Assembly: GCA_012729455.1 (NCBI GenBank) | Contig: JAAYDC010000014.1 | Span: 164,692-228,691, forward strand | DNA from: Chloroflexota bacterium | GTDB taxonomy: Bacteria > Chloroflexota > Anaerolineae > UBA1429 | Reading direction: 5' to 3' | Length of the DNA stretch: 64,000 bases | Shown here: positions 18,288-27,921 of the stretch, piece after piece | Numbering within the stretch: position 1 is the first letter of the stretch | Layout: every line of letters begins with the position of its first letter | Made by a program: the position numbers and the translations under genes | The notes under the pieces: generated by a model | What the model was told of the DNA's origin: nothing | The model's input: only the letters and a program-made list of their open reading frames with translations | The model's database searches: none

Positions 18288-19217
18288 TTATTGCGGCGGC
18301 TGGAATGCGTTCCACCGCTTTATCAGCTCCAGCATGGCCGGATCATCGGCATAGTCAGATGTCAGCGCTACCGCCTCGGTAGTGGCTTTCACCACGATAT
18401 GCTGCCGGTCGATCTCGAGGCATGTGTGGCCCACCCATTCGCCCTGGTAGCCCTGCTGCACGATCACCGTGCTACCGACCGTCTCTGGCTCGGACATCAG
18501 TGTGCGGTCGCTCCCGCCAATAATCACGTCGATGGTGGGCACCGCCGCCGCCAGATCGCGATCGGCACGCAGCCCCTGACGTGAAAGCACCACAAAGAGA
18601 TCCGCCTGAGGGCCGATGGTGTTGATCACGCTGCGCACCGCCTCAGCCGCGTCACGCGTATCGGCCTGGTCAGCAATCATTGGCGCATGTATCTTTAATA
18701 CCGCCGAGGGCTCACTCACGCCGATCACTGCCACCCTCAGGCCGTTTTTCGTCACGATGGTATAGGGTTCTGTCAACAGCTCGCCTTTGGCATCCACCAG
18801 GTTGGCCGAAAGCAGCGGGAACTCGGCCGCCTCCTGCAGGCCCTTGAAGGCTTCCAGTCCCTCAGAGAGCTCCAGCGCACCGATCGCCATAGCATCATAA
18901 TGCATGTCATTCATCGCTTCGAGCAAGGCCTTGCCATCGGTATCGCTTGCGAATTGGATGCCAAACAGCGTGTTGCCGCTATCCACCAGCAGCACGTCGT
19001 GGTGCTCGCGCACCTCGTTCAGATAGGTTGCCCGCCGGGCAACCCCTCCTTTTTGGATGCCTCAACCGCAAGGTTCGATATAACCGTAAACATCGCCGGT
19101 GTGCAGCACCACCAGGCTGGCATTTGCAGCTGGTTTGCCGCAGGCCGCCAGGATCAACACCGTCACCAGTGCGGCAATCAGGGTCAGTCGCTTGAATGTG
19201 CGTCGAGTCGCAGGCAT
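18288..19217 (-). CDS. UshA/5'-nucleotidase-like lipoprotein phosphoesterase; candidate selenoprotein (in-frame TGA at 19062-19064)
   Basis: Reading from ATG 19217: MPATRRTFKRLTLIAALVTVLILAACGKPAANASLVVLHTGDVYGYIEPCG[TGA]GIQKGGVARRATYLNEVREHHDVLLVDSGN..., same frame as the 241-aa ORF; AAGGAG RBS; SECIS-like hairpin after TGA. Confidence 0.78.
19026..19044 (-). promoter_or_regulatory. Candidate bacterial SECIS hairpin (GGTTGCCC-GGC-GGGCAACC)
   Basis: Perfect 8-bp stem, 3-nt G-rich loop, 25 nt from UGA to loop. Confidence 0.6.
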
Positions 19218-19231
19218 ATCTCGCTCCTTAT

Positions 19232-19263
19232 AAAAAACGCGCTGGCCGGGGTGGCCAGCGCGT
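19232..19263 (-). terminator. Intrinsic terminator after sigA (ACGCGCTGGCC-ACCCC-GGCCAGCGCGT-TTTTT)
   Basis: Perfect 11-bp stem with T6 on minus strand. Confidence 0.85.
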
Positions 19264-19276
19264 CGGTTAGCCTCGA

Positions 19277-20350
19277 TTACCGCAGGTAGTCTTTGAGCTG
19301 GCAGCTGCGATGCGGGCTGCGCAGCCGGTCAAGCGCCTGATGTTCGATTTGGCGGATGCGTTCACGCGTCAGGCCAAACTTTTCGCCCACCTCTTCGAGG
19401 GTGTGAGCGCGCCCATCGCGTAAGCCAAAGCGCATCCCCAGGATACGCGCCTCACGCGGGCTGAGCGCCGTCATGACGCTCTCGAGGGCTTCACGCAGCA
19501 GCTTCTGATAGGCGATATCCGTGGGCGGCGGTGAATCCTCATCTTCGATAAAATCGCCGAATTCGGTATCGCCGTCATCCCCCACCGGACGCTCCAGCGA
19601 GACCGGATAACGCGAGATGCGCAGCAACCTCTCCACCTTGGTGCTGGAGAGGCCCGTCTGCTGAGCAATATCCTCGGAGGTGGGGCGGTGGCCGCACTCC
19701 TGCTCAAGCTGCTCGGAGATGCGGTATATGCGGCGGATCTGGTCGCCCGCGTGCACCGGCAGCCGGATCAGGCGGCTCTGCTGAGCCAACGCGCGCGTAA
19801 TACCCTGGCGGATCCACCAGGTGGCATAGGTGCTGAACTTGTATCCGCGGTGATAGTCGAACTTTTCGACAGCCTTCATCAGGCCGATATTGCCCTCCTG
19901 GATGAGATCCAGGAATGGCACGCCCTGGCCGATATACTTTTTGGCCACGCTCACTACCAGGCGGGTGTTGGCCTCGATCAGGTGCGAGCGGGCGTTCTCG
20001 CCGATAGCTACCTCGTCCTCGAGCTTTTCACGTTCGTCTTCGCTGAGCGTTTTATCGCGCAGTTTGGCGCTGGCGCGCTCGCCCGTTTCGATCTGGCGGG
20101 CCAGCTTGACCTCTTCGGCGCCGGTCAGCAGGGGCACTTGTCCCATCTGCTTAAGGTAGAGACTGACAGAATCATCGGTAGAAATGTCGTCGAGGTCGTT
20201 GCGGGTATCGATCTGGGTGGTTTCGTCTTCGGGCGGTAGCTCGTTTTCGTCGGTCAGGCCCAACTCAGAGACGATCATCTCGGCCTCGAAATCAAGACCC
20301 TTTTCTTCGAGCTCATCACTATCAGTCAACTCTTGCAGTTTCTCTTCCAA
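19277..20350 (-). CDS. sigA: RNA polymerase primary sigma factor (RpoD/SigA family)
   Basis: [66 protein letters not shown]. Confidence 0.96.
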   Translation of the reverse strand: MEEKLQELTDSDELEEKGLDFEAEMIVSELGLTDENELPPEDETTQIDTRNDLDDISTDDSVSLYLKQMGQVPLLTGAEEVKLARQIETGERASAKLRDKTLSEDEREKLEDEVAIGENARSHLIEANTRLVVSVAKKYIGQGVPFLDLIQEGNIGLMKAVEKFDYHRGYKFSTYATWWIRQGITRALAQQSRLIRLPVHAGDQIRRIYRISEQLEQECGHRPTSEDIAQQTGLSSTKVERLLRISRYPVSLERPVGDDGDTEFGDFIEDEDSPPPTDIAYQKLLREALESVMTALSPREARILGMRFGLRDGRAHTLEEVGEKFGLTRERIRQIEHQALDRLRSPHRSCQLKDYLR

Positions 20351-20564
20351 GTAATCACCTCTTCAGCATTGTGTGTGAAGTGAAATTAGAATTCGTTGAG
20401 ACTGCGCGAACACCGCCACAGGAAAACCCGGCCGAGGCCCATATCCTGACAAACGGTGTGCTGACTAGCCACATCATTATAGCTTGCCAGTGGCGTTTGG
20501 TCAACCCCCCAGAGGCTCCCATTAATGTCCTCGGGTACTTTTCAACCTATTATTCACCAGGTGA

Positions 20565-20593
20565 TTGTCATTGACGATGGCTTGTGCTAAGAT
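20565..20593 (+). promoter_or_regulatory. Sigma70-type promoter TTGTCA-17-TAAGAT
   Basis: Hexamers with 17-nt spacer upstream of ATG 20611. Confidence 0.55.
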
Positions 20594-20610
20594 GGAAGGT
20601 CAAGGAGCAC

Positions 20611-21705
20611 ATGCTGCCAGCTAACCTGAATACTGACCAACTGAGCCGTGCTGTGCAAGGGTTCTTGACGATTACGTCCATCACCTGGGACGCGCCCTCT
20701 GGGGCAGCGGTCAGGATCTGTGGGCAACTGCTGGTGCCCAGCCACGAGGCCTATCGCCGCCTGGAGCCCTTTGCTGCTCAACACGGCTGCGTCCTGCGCC
20801 TGCGACGTGATGGCGACGAGGCCTGCTTTGAACTGATACCGACAGCCGCGGCGCCAGCGCGCAGACGGGGGTGGCTCCCGATTCTACTGGGTGTGCTGAC
20901 GGTGCTCTCGGTGACGGCTTCGTATCTGTTCTTTTGGGAGGGGTACCCCGCCGCCGGCACGCAGCTCGCCCCCAGTCTGGCGCACGCGCTGACTTTTGCA
21001 GGCGGCTTGCTGGGCATTCTGCTGACACACGAGTTCGGCCACTTCCTGATGGCCCGCCGCCTGAGCATGCCCGTCAGCTGGCCGTACCTGATCCCGTTCC
21101 CGCTCAGCCCGTTTGGCACGTTAGGGGCGATTATTCGAATGCGGGGCATTCCGCGTAACCGCCGTGAGTTGGTGCTGATCGGTGTCGCCGGCCCTCTGGC
21201 CGGCCTGGTAGTGGCGATACCGGTGCTCTTGACAGGCCTGATGCTCTCGAGCGTGGAAACGTTGCCGGCCTCTGGCTATATACTGGAGGGTAACTCACTG
21301 CTGTATACACTGGCCAAGCTGCTGGTGTTTGGCAGGTGGCTGCCTTCTGCCGGCAGCGATGTGATGCTGCATCCGCTGGCATTTGCCGGTTGGGCCGGTC
21401 TGCTTGTGACAGCCATGAACCTGTTGCCTTCTGGGCAGCTGGATGGTGGGCACATCGCCTACGGTTTACTGGGACGCACCAGCCGTTACCTGGCATGGGC
21501 GGTTTGGGGTATACTGGTCGTATTGGGCATCTGGTGGCGCGGATGGTGGCTGTGGGTAGTGCTGTTATTCCTGACTGGCCGCCGTTACCCCGCCCCGCTT
21601 GATGAGATCACCACTCTGACGGCACCGTTACGGTGGCTGGCGATCGTAATGCTGATCATATTTGTTCTTACCTTTACACCACTGCCGATGATATTGGTTA
21701 ACTAG
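20611..21705 (+). CDS. Site-2 protease family (M50) membrane metalloprotease
   Basis: LLTHEFGHFLMARR and NLLPSGQLDGGHIAYGLLG; AAGGAG RBS before ATG 20611. Confidence 0.9.
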   Translation: MLPANLNTDQLSRAVQGFLTITSITWDAPSGAAVRICGQLLVPSHEAYRRLEPFAAQHGCVLRLRRDGDEACFELIPTAAAPARRRGWLPILLGVLTVLSVTASYLFFWEGYPAAGTQLAPSLAHALTFAGGLLGILLTHEFGHFLMARRLSMPVSWPYLIPFPLSPFGTLGAIIRMRGIPRNRRELVLIGVAGPLAGLVVAIPVLLTGLMLSSVETLPASGYILEGNSLLYTLAKLLVFGRWLPSAGSDVMLHPLAFAGWAGLLVTAMNLLPSGQLDGGHIAYGLLGRTSRYLAWAVWGILVVLGIWWRGWWLWVVLLFLTGRRYPAPLDEITTLTAPLRWLAIVMLIIFVLTFTPLPMILVN

Positions 21706-21713
21706 AGGAAAAG

Positions 21714-23525
21714 ATGCTGAATCAGGAACTACCCGATGCTGGGACGCCTCCGGATGGTTTGCCCCTGAAACGCGGGCTCCTCGTGGTGGGAGGTATCGCC
21801 GCCCTCACGATCATCATCATCCTGGCGATCTATTTTGGCTTTATCCGCAAGCGCATCACCCCGCCCGAGGCCGACCAGACGGTGCCAGCCACGACAGAGA
21901 CGGCAGTCGCAGCCGGTACGGCCGTCGCCACTGTGCAGGTGCGTGGGCGCATCCGCGAGTATGCCCCGGGGGCGTTGATTGCCGTGATCACCCCTGAAAG
22001 CGGCAACATCGAACAGCTCATCATCACCGAGCAAACCCAGATCGTCGACGCCAAGGGCAAACCTGCCAGCCGCGACCGGCTGGTATCGGGCGCTTCCATC
22101 GTCGCGATGGGCACGCTTGATTCGCTCAACCGGCTGATCGCGCGCACCATTACCGTCGGTGAAGCCGGCACCACCGGCACACCACGGCCAACCCGCCAGG
22201 TCACACCCTCTCTCACGCCCGAAGCGTCCGCTGAGACACCCACGCCCCAGGCAACAGTGGTGCCCAAGGCGATCTGGGCGGCCTCCTACTATGATAACAC
22301 CGAGCTGGCCGGTGAACCCGTTTTGCGGCGCAACGACCCTGTGATCGACTTTCTGTGGGGTGAGCAGCCACCCGCCAGCGGCTTGTCGGCCTCCGGCTTT
22401 GGGGTGCGCTGGGTCGGGCGCTGGGACTTTGATGAAGGCGGCTTTCGCATCAACGCCTATGCTGACGATGCCGTAAGGGTATGGTTGGATGGCGTGCTGA
22501 TCATCGATGCCTGGCAAGCCCAGCCTACCACCCTCTCGACCGCGGATGTGTACCTCAAGGCTGGCGAGCACGAGCTCAGAGTGGAATATGCCGATTTTGC
22601 CGACCAGGCCGAAATCCGCGTATGGTGGGATTTCCGCGGACAGTTCCCCGAATGGAAGGGCGAATACTTTACCAACCCCAACCTCACCGGCAGCCCTGTG
22701 CTGGTGCGCAACGACCAAGTGCTTTTATTCGACTGGGGCAACTCAGCGCCCGCTCCGCAGGTGCCTGTCGACCACTTTTCGGTGCGCTGGTCGCGCTCGC
22801 TGGTGTTTGACGAGGGGCCCTTCCGCTTTACCACCACCGCTACCGACGGCGTAAGGTTATACGTGGATGGCAACCTGCTGATCGACGAGTGGCACCAGGC
22901 TGAACTGACCAGCTACACCGGCTATATCTACCTGGTGCGCGGTGCACACAACGTGGTGCTCGAGTATTACTCGCACACCGGCCCTGCCACCGTCAAACTA
23001 GGCTGGGACCGCATCGAACAGTTTTACAACTGGAAGGGCGAGTACTTTAACAACACCAACCTGAGCGGCACCCCTGCCCTGGTGCGCGATGATCCTGTCG
23101 TCTCCTTTGACTGGCAAGACGGCTCGCCGGGAGCTACGATTCCAGCCGATAACTTTTCAGTGCGCTGGAGCCGTACGGTCACCCTCGAAAAGGGCACCTA
23201 CCGCTTTTGGGCGGACACCGATGACGGGGTGCGCATCAGCGTAGATGGCGTGCTATTGGTCAACGCCTGGGTCGCCTCGGCCGGCTTGCAGCAGGCACTG
23301 GTGACTGTCGAAGCCGGCCCGCACCTAGTTGTGGTCGAGTTCCTGGAACTCGGCGGCACCGCCTCGATCGAGTTTGGGTACGATGTTGCCCCTGCGCCGA
23401 CTGCGACGGCAACCGCCACGCCAACTGAGCCGACACTGCTGCCTGAAGCGACAGAGACAGCCACGCCGACCGTGACCGTGGATGCGACTGCCTCGGCTAC
23501 GCCCAAGCCCAGCGCCACGCCCTGA
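21714..23525 (+). CDS. Membrane-anchored protein with DUF5666-like domain, three PA14 domains and TAT/TPT-rich tail
   Basis: Three repeats of WKGEYF.N.NL.G.P.LVR.D.V..FDW...F.VRW.R....; N-terminal TM helix. Confidence 0.85.
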   Translation: MLNQELPDAGTPPDGLPLKRGLLVVGGIAALTIIIILAIYFGFIRKRITPPEADQTVPATTETAVAAGTAVATVQVRGRIREYAPGALIAVITPESGNIEQLIITEQTQIVDAKGKPASRDRLVSGASIVAMGTLDSLNRLIARTITVGEAGTTGTPRPTRQVTPSLTPEASAETPTPQATVVPKAIWAASYYDNTELAGEPVLRRNDPVIDFLWGEQPPASGLSASGFGVRWVGRWDFDEGGFRINAYADDAVRVWLDGVLIIDAWQAQPTTLSTADVYLKAGEHELRVEYADFADQAEIRVWWDFRGQFPEWKGEYFTNPNLTGSPVLVRNDQVLLFDWGNSAPAPQVPVDHFSVRWSRSLVFDEGPFRFTTTATDGVRLYVDGNLLIDEWHQAELTSYTGYIYLVRGAHNVVLEYYSHTGPATVKLGWDRIEQFYNWKGEYFNNTNLSGTPALVRDDPVVSFDWQDGSPGATIPADNFSVRWSRTVTLEKGTYRFWADTDDGVRISVDGVLLVNAWVASAGLQQALVTVEAGPHLVVVEFLELGGTASIEFGYDVAPAPTATATATPTEPTLLPEATETATPTVTVDATASATPKPSATP

Positions 23526-23548
23526 TTCATGTACCGAGGTAAGATAGA

Positions 23549-24421
23549 TTGGCCTGGGGAGTAGCGGCTGGTTTGCTGTGTGCCTTTTGCTGGGCGGTTG
23601 GCTCAGTATCGTTCCGCAACATCGCTCACAAACTCGACCCGTTTTCCCTGAACGCACCGCGCACCTTGGCAGCCGGACTGCTGATGTTGATAATGCTCGC
23701 GCTGAGCGGGCATATGGGCGAGATCGCCACCATCCCGCCGCGCAACCTCTTTTATCTGATAATCAGCATCGCCGTGACAGCCGCGATCGGCGATGCCTTT
23801 TACGTCACCAGCATCCGCAAGATGGGCCTCAGCCGCACTATCCCGATCGCCAACGCCTATCCGGCGCTCACCATGGGGTTGGCCGTGCTCTTTCTCAACG
23901 AAACCATCACCTGGACATTAGCTGTCGGTCTGGTGCTGGTGATGATCGGTGTCGTCCTGGTGAGCCGGCCAAACGGTGGCACTGCAGCGGATAAGGGAGA
24001 GCTCAAAGCTGGCTTGTCCTATGCGCTCATCACCGCGCTTTTCTGGGCGGCCGGCATGGTGCTGACGGCCCCGGGTATGGAGGGCATCGGCGCGCTGGCA
24101 GCCTCGGCCGTGCGCACACCGGCACTCTCGCTGATGCTGTGGGCGGTGGTGCTGGTGCGCCGCAGTTACCGGCAGTATGCCGCCCTGACCCGACGCGAAT
24201 GGGTGATCCTGATCGTAGGCGGTTTAATCGGCTGGGGGTTTGGCAACCTCTTTTTTGTGGCAGCCGTCTCGCTGCTGGGGGCCACGCGTGCCGCCATTCT
24301 GGCTTCTACCCCACCGATTTTTGCGTTGCCTCTCAGTACCTTTTGGATGCACGAGCGCCCGACCTGGCCGGTGATCGTGGGCACCTTTATCGTAGTGAGC
24401 GGGATCATCCTCATCAGTTAG
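23549..24421 (+). CDS. EamA/DMT family transporter (TTG start)
   Basis: Ten-TM pattern, AFCWAVGSVSFR, second EamA repeat; GAGGT upstream. Confidence 0.85.
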   Translation: MAWGVAAGLLCAFCWAVGSVSFRNIAHKLDPFSLNAPRTLAAGLLMLIMLALSGHMGEIATIPPRNLFYLIISIAVTAAIGDAFYVTSIRKMGLSRTIPIANAYPALTMGLAVLFLNETITWTLAVGLVLVMIGVVLVSRPNGGTAADKGELKAGLSYALITALFWAAGMVLTAPGMEGIGALAASAVRTPALSLMLWAVVLVRRSYRQYAALTRREWVILIVGGLIGWGFGNLFFVAAVSLLGATRAAILASTPPIFALPLSTFWMHERPTWPVIVGTFIVVSGIILIS

Positions 24422-24498
24422 TTGGCGAACTGTCATTTGGGAGCACACTGCGCGCTGAGAAATGTGTGACTATGCCCAAAACAACTGGCCGGCGGCAG

Positions 24499-24526
24499 TT
24501 GACATACTCGCCCCGCTGACTAATCT
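24499..24526 (+). promoter_or_regulatory. Sigma70-type promoter TTGACA-16-TAATCT
   Basis: Hexamers upstream of the PHP gene. Confidence 0.5.
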
Positions 24527-24593
24527 GGTTACGACGATCTGGCGCCGAACGACCGCACTGTCACCATCCAAACATCTGATCAAGGAGCATGAA

Positions 24594-25484
24594 ATGGCCT
24601 GGACCTCTCCCTTTAGCCTGCCCGGAGCCTGGTATCGCGGCAACTTGCACGCCCATACCACCCAATCAGACGGCCTCTTCTCACCTGAGGAAGTCACTGC
24701 CTTTTACCGCTCAGTTGGCTATGATTTTATGGCCATCACAGACCACTGGGTCTATACCGCCGGCACACGCTCTGCCGATGGCAGCTGGATCACCATTGCA
24801 GGCTCCGAGCTGCACGGCGAGGGCTACCACATGCTGACGGTTGGCACCAGCGGCTTGCCCGACCGCGCCCTGGCGGCCGACCCGGCAGTGCTGGCGGCCG
24901 AGGTAGCGCGCCTGGGCGGGCTGGCCTTTTATGCGCATCCTTATTGGACGGGCCAGACCTATGACAAGCTCGTTACCACGCCAGCTGTTCTGGGTATCGA
25001 GGTCTATAACGGCGTGTGCGACCAGGAGGTCGGACTGGGGTATTCGCGCAACGAATGGGATGAGGCGCTCTGCACCGGCAAGCAGCTCTATGGCCTGGCC
25101 ACCGACGACGGCCACGGCGGCGGAGGCCACAAGGCACTCGGCTGGGTGATGGTGCGCGCCACTGAGCTCGAAGAGGGCGCCATTATCGAGGCGCTGCGCA
25201 AGGGCAACTTTTATTCCAGCAACGGGCCGGCCATCACCGACCTGCGCCTGACGCGTCAGGACGGTAAGCCCGCCCTGGTGGTGCGCTGCAGCCCTTGCCG
25301 CTCCATCACCCTGTATGCCGCCATGCCTATGGGCCGACGCATCAACGCCCCTGAGGGAGGGCTGATCACCTCGGCAGTCCTTGGGGTGTTTCCTGAGCAG
25401 CGCTTTGTCAGGGTCGAATGCGAAGACGCCACCGGGCATGTGGCCTGGTCCAACCCGGTATTTATGGAGGATCTGCTGGACTGA
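24594..25484 (+). CDS. PHP-like metal-dependent phosphoesterase
   Basis: GNLHAHTTQSDGLFSPEEV, DFMAITDHW, FYAHPYW; AAGGAG RBS before ATG 24594. Confidence 0.85.
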   Translation: MAWTSPFSLPGAWYRGNLHAHTTQSDGLFSPEEVTAFYRSVGYDFMAITDHWVYTAGTRSADGSWITIAGSELHGEGYHMLTVGTSGLPDRALAADPAVLAAEVARLGGLAFYAHPYWTGQTYDKLVTTPAVLGIEVYNGVCDQEVGLGYSRNEWDEALCTGKQLYGLATDDGHGGGGHKALGWVMVRATELEEGAIIEALRKGNFYSSNGPAITDLRLTRQDGKPALVVRCSPCRSITLYAAMPMGRRINAPEGGLITSAVLGVFPEQRFVRVECEDATGHVAWSNPVFMEDLLD

Positions 25485-25487
25485 CGC

Positions 25488-27920
25488 TTATTCGGCCTTC
25501 AGCGCGTAAACGCGTGTCGGTCCATCGCTATACAAGAGCTCATAATGCGGGCTGATATCCAGGGCGGCCGCCTTTAGCGGACCGCCAGCCGCACCGATGT
25601 AGACGTGCGTAATGCCGGCATCGCGCAGCATCGTCAGCAGCTCGGGGGCATCCGGCGAGCTGAGAGCCTCGACGGCGGCTGCCAGGTCGCGCACTTGGCG
25701 AAAGTAGACCTGATCGCCCTGTGAATGTAACAGCGGCGGCATGCTGGCGCGCCGCCCTGCCAGGTAAGGGATCCACCAGCCCGCGTCACTGCCGGCATGC
25801 AACTGGCCGCTCCATGCGATGGAATTGACCAGAAAGAGTGCGTCGGCAGGCGTATTGGCGGTAATCCACCGCATGGCGGCGATGTCGTCGCGCTTCACCA
25901 GCACTGTCGACGGGTTGACGGTATCTACCAGCCTCCAGCTGCCCCACAACAGCGCCGCCAAGAACGCAATAACCAGTGCCGGCATGGCGATGTGTCCAGT
26001 CCGACGCACAGGAGCTGGTTTGCGGGCGCGCAGCCAGGTACAAGCGTACTCGGCTGCCTCCAGCAGCTCCGCAGCCAGCCAACCGCACAGCACACTGGCG
26101 GGCACCCACCAGGAGATCACCATCACCGAGTTCGGCAGCATCCACAAGTCGCTCAAGCCCAGCAGGCGCAGGTTGGCCAATAGCATGCACACGCACGCCC
26201 ATATGCCCACCCCCAGCATCACCCTCTGCCGGCGCAGCAGCGCGGCCACCAGCGCCAAAGCCGATGCGGCGATCAGTACGCGGCTGGGGAGATCGCTCAG
26301 CAGACGATCCGGAAAGACGTTATAGCCCGGCAGCACCTCCCAGCCGCCATAAACACTGCCGACCTGGGGGATCACCTCAGCCGCGAAACGGTAAATCCAC
26401 GGCGCGATCAGGATGGCTGCCACCAGAGGTGGTGCAAGCAGGCGCAGCAGTGTCCAACCGGACGCCAGACGTGTGCGCAGACGCGAAATCAGCCACAAAA
26501 TGAGGATCAGCAGGGCCGCCAGTATCGAGGCGCGGTAATGGCAGAGCGCCAGTCCGGCGCTGACCAGGGCTACCCAGCATATCTCGCGCCGGTTGGCCTC
26601 GCCCAGGCTGAATAACCTCCAATACTGGGCCACCACTCCGCACAACAGCAGCAGACCCAGCAAATGGGTGTAGCGGCCCCACGATGCGAAATACGAGGGC
26701 ATATAATACCCGCAGCCGGCGATAGCAGCCGCTGCAAGACCGGCCGTTCTTCGATGAGTGAGGGCGGCAGCGAGTACATACATCGCCAGCGGCACGAATG
26801 CCGAGACTGCCTGCCCTACCAAGAGCACCGCCTGGTTGGCGCGCAGAACCCCCAGCCAGGCACACACGGCTGCAGAGGTGTGCAGGCCAAAATGGTAATG
26901 CAGGCTGCCAATCGGCATGTAGGGTTCATAACTGGCCGGCACATAGCCCCGTTCCATCAGCAGTTGGGTCAGCATGGTGTGATGCACCCCATCCACCCAG
27001 TTCGGCACGAGCAAATCACGCACCTGTAACAGGCGCGTGGCGACGCTTAACACGAGCACTACAACCAGCAGCCACTCAGCTGCGGATGTCTCCCGGCGCG
27101 AGATGCCCGCCAGGAGCCGTGCGCGCCTCCGCCATCCCCACACCCCCGCGAGGAACAAGCCAACCGCCGCAGCAGCTCCCAGCCAGCCATTCAACGGCAA
27201 ACCCAGCAACGCCGCCCACAGGAACGCCAGCGCGATCAGCGCCATGCTTGCCATCAGAGCGCCCAGCAGCCACTCTGGCCACGCCAGGCGCCGGCGCGGC
27301 AAGAGCCACGGCATCACCGCCAGGCCGGGTATAAAGAGGGTCGCCAGCAGTGCCGGTAGGGCGGTTGTCCACCGCCCCAGTTGAGATGCCAGGTCAGAGA
27401 GCATGTTATGCAGGGTATAACGATATTCCGTGCTAAAGCGCAGGTCGCCGCCGCCGGATCCTTCACCGTCAGAATAGGCGTCACCGCTGGATTGCCACAG
27501 GGCGATGCCGGCGTCGGCATTGCTGCTGGCTGTCAGCAGGTAGGCCTGTCCCGCTGAATCGAGCTCAGGGGTAAACTCGAGGCGCAGCACATCGTTGTGC
27601 TTGAGCTCCTGCACACTCCAACTGCGCTGGCTGACCACGCCAGGCGGCTCAATGCGCTTGAGCGTCAGGGTAAAGGAGGCATCCTCAGGAATGAGCTTGT
27701 CGCGTTCGTAGCGCACCAGGGTGACATCGATCGCACTCAGGTTGGGCTTGTCCGCCAGGAAGCTCTGCTGCACGGCATCGCCGGGCATCAGCACGAGCGA
27801 GGGCTGTTCGAAACGAGGCTGATCAGCTCTGATTTCGCGGCGCGCGGGATTAACGAGCAACAAGCCAGCGAGTACCAAAAGCGCCGCAGCCAACCAGCCG
27901 ATGCTGGCACGCCGGCGCAT
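25488..27920 (-). CDS. Large multi-TM protein, GT-C glycosyltransferase-like
   Basis: Many hydrophobic segments; LVPNWVDGVHHTMLTQLLMERG...YHFGLH. Confidence 0.6.
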   Translation of the reverse strand: MRRRASIGWLAAALLVLAGLLLVNPARREIRADQPRFEQPSLVLMPGDAVQQSFLADKPNLSAIDVTLVRYERDKLIPEDASFTLTLKRIEPPGVVSQRSWSVQELKHNDVLRLEFTPELDSAGQAYLLTASSNADAGIALWQSSGDAYSDGEGSGGGDLRFSTEYRYTLHNMLSDLASQLGRWTTALPALLATLFIPGLAVMPWLLPRRRLAWPEWLLGALMASMALIALAFLWAALLGLPLNGWLGAAAAVGLFLAGVWGWRRRARLLAGISRRETSAAEWLLVVVLVLSVATRLLQVRDLLVPNWVDGVHHTMLTQLLMERGYVPASYEPYMPIGSLHYHFGLHTSAAVCAWLGVLRANQAVLLVGQAVSAFVPLAMYVLAAALTHRRTAGLAAAAIAGCGYYMPSYFASWGRYTHLLGLLLLCGVVAQYWRLFSLGEANRREICWVALVSAGLALCHYRASILAALLILILWLISRLRTRLASGWTLLRLLAPPLVAAILIAPWIYRFAAEVIPQVGSVYGGWEVLPGYNVFPDRLLSDLPSRVLIAASALALVAALLRRQRVMLGVGIWACVCMLLANLRLLGLSDLWMLPNSVMVISWWVPASVLCGWLAAELLEAAEYACTWLRARKPAPVRRTGHIAMPALVIAFLAALLWGSWRLVDTVNPSTVLVKRDDIAAMRWITANTPADALFLVNSIAWSGQLHAGSDAGWWIPYLAGRRASMPPLLHSQGDQVYFRQVRDLAAAVEALSSPDAPELLTMLRDAGITHVYIGAAGGPLKAAALDISPHYELLYSDGPTRVYALKAE

Positions 27921-27921
27921 C

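Noticed and set aside
18288-19013. Annotating the UshA-like gene as a 241-aa protein starting at the GTG at 19013
   Set aside because: The in-frame upstream sequence contains RBS, signal peptide and the first catalytic motif; the apparent start only reflects the TGA.
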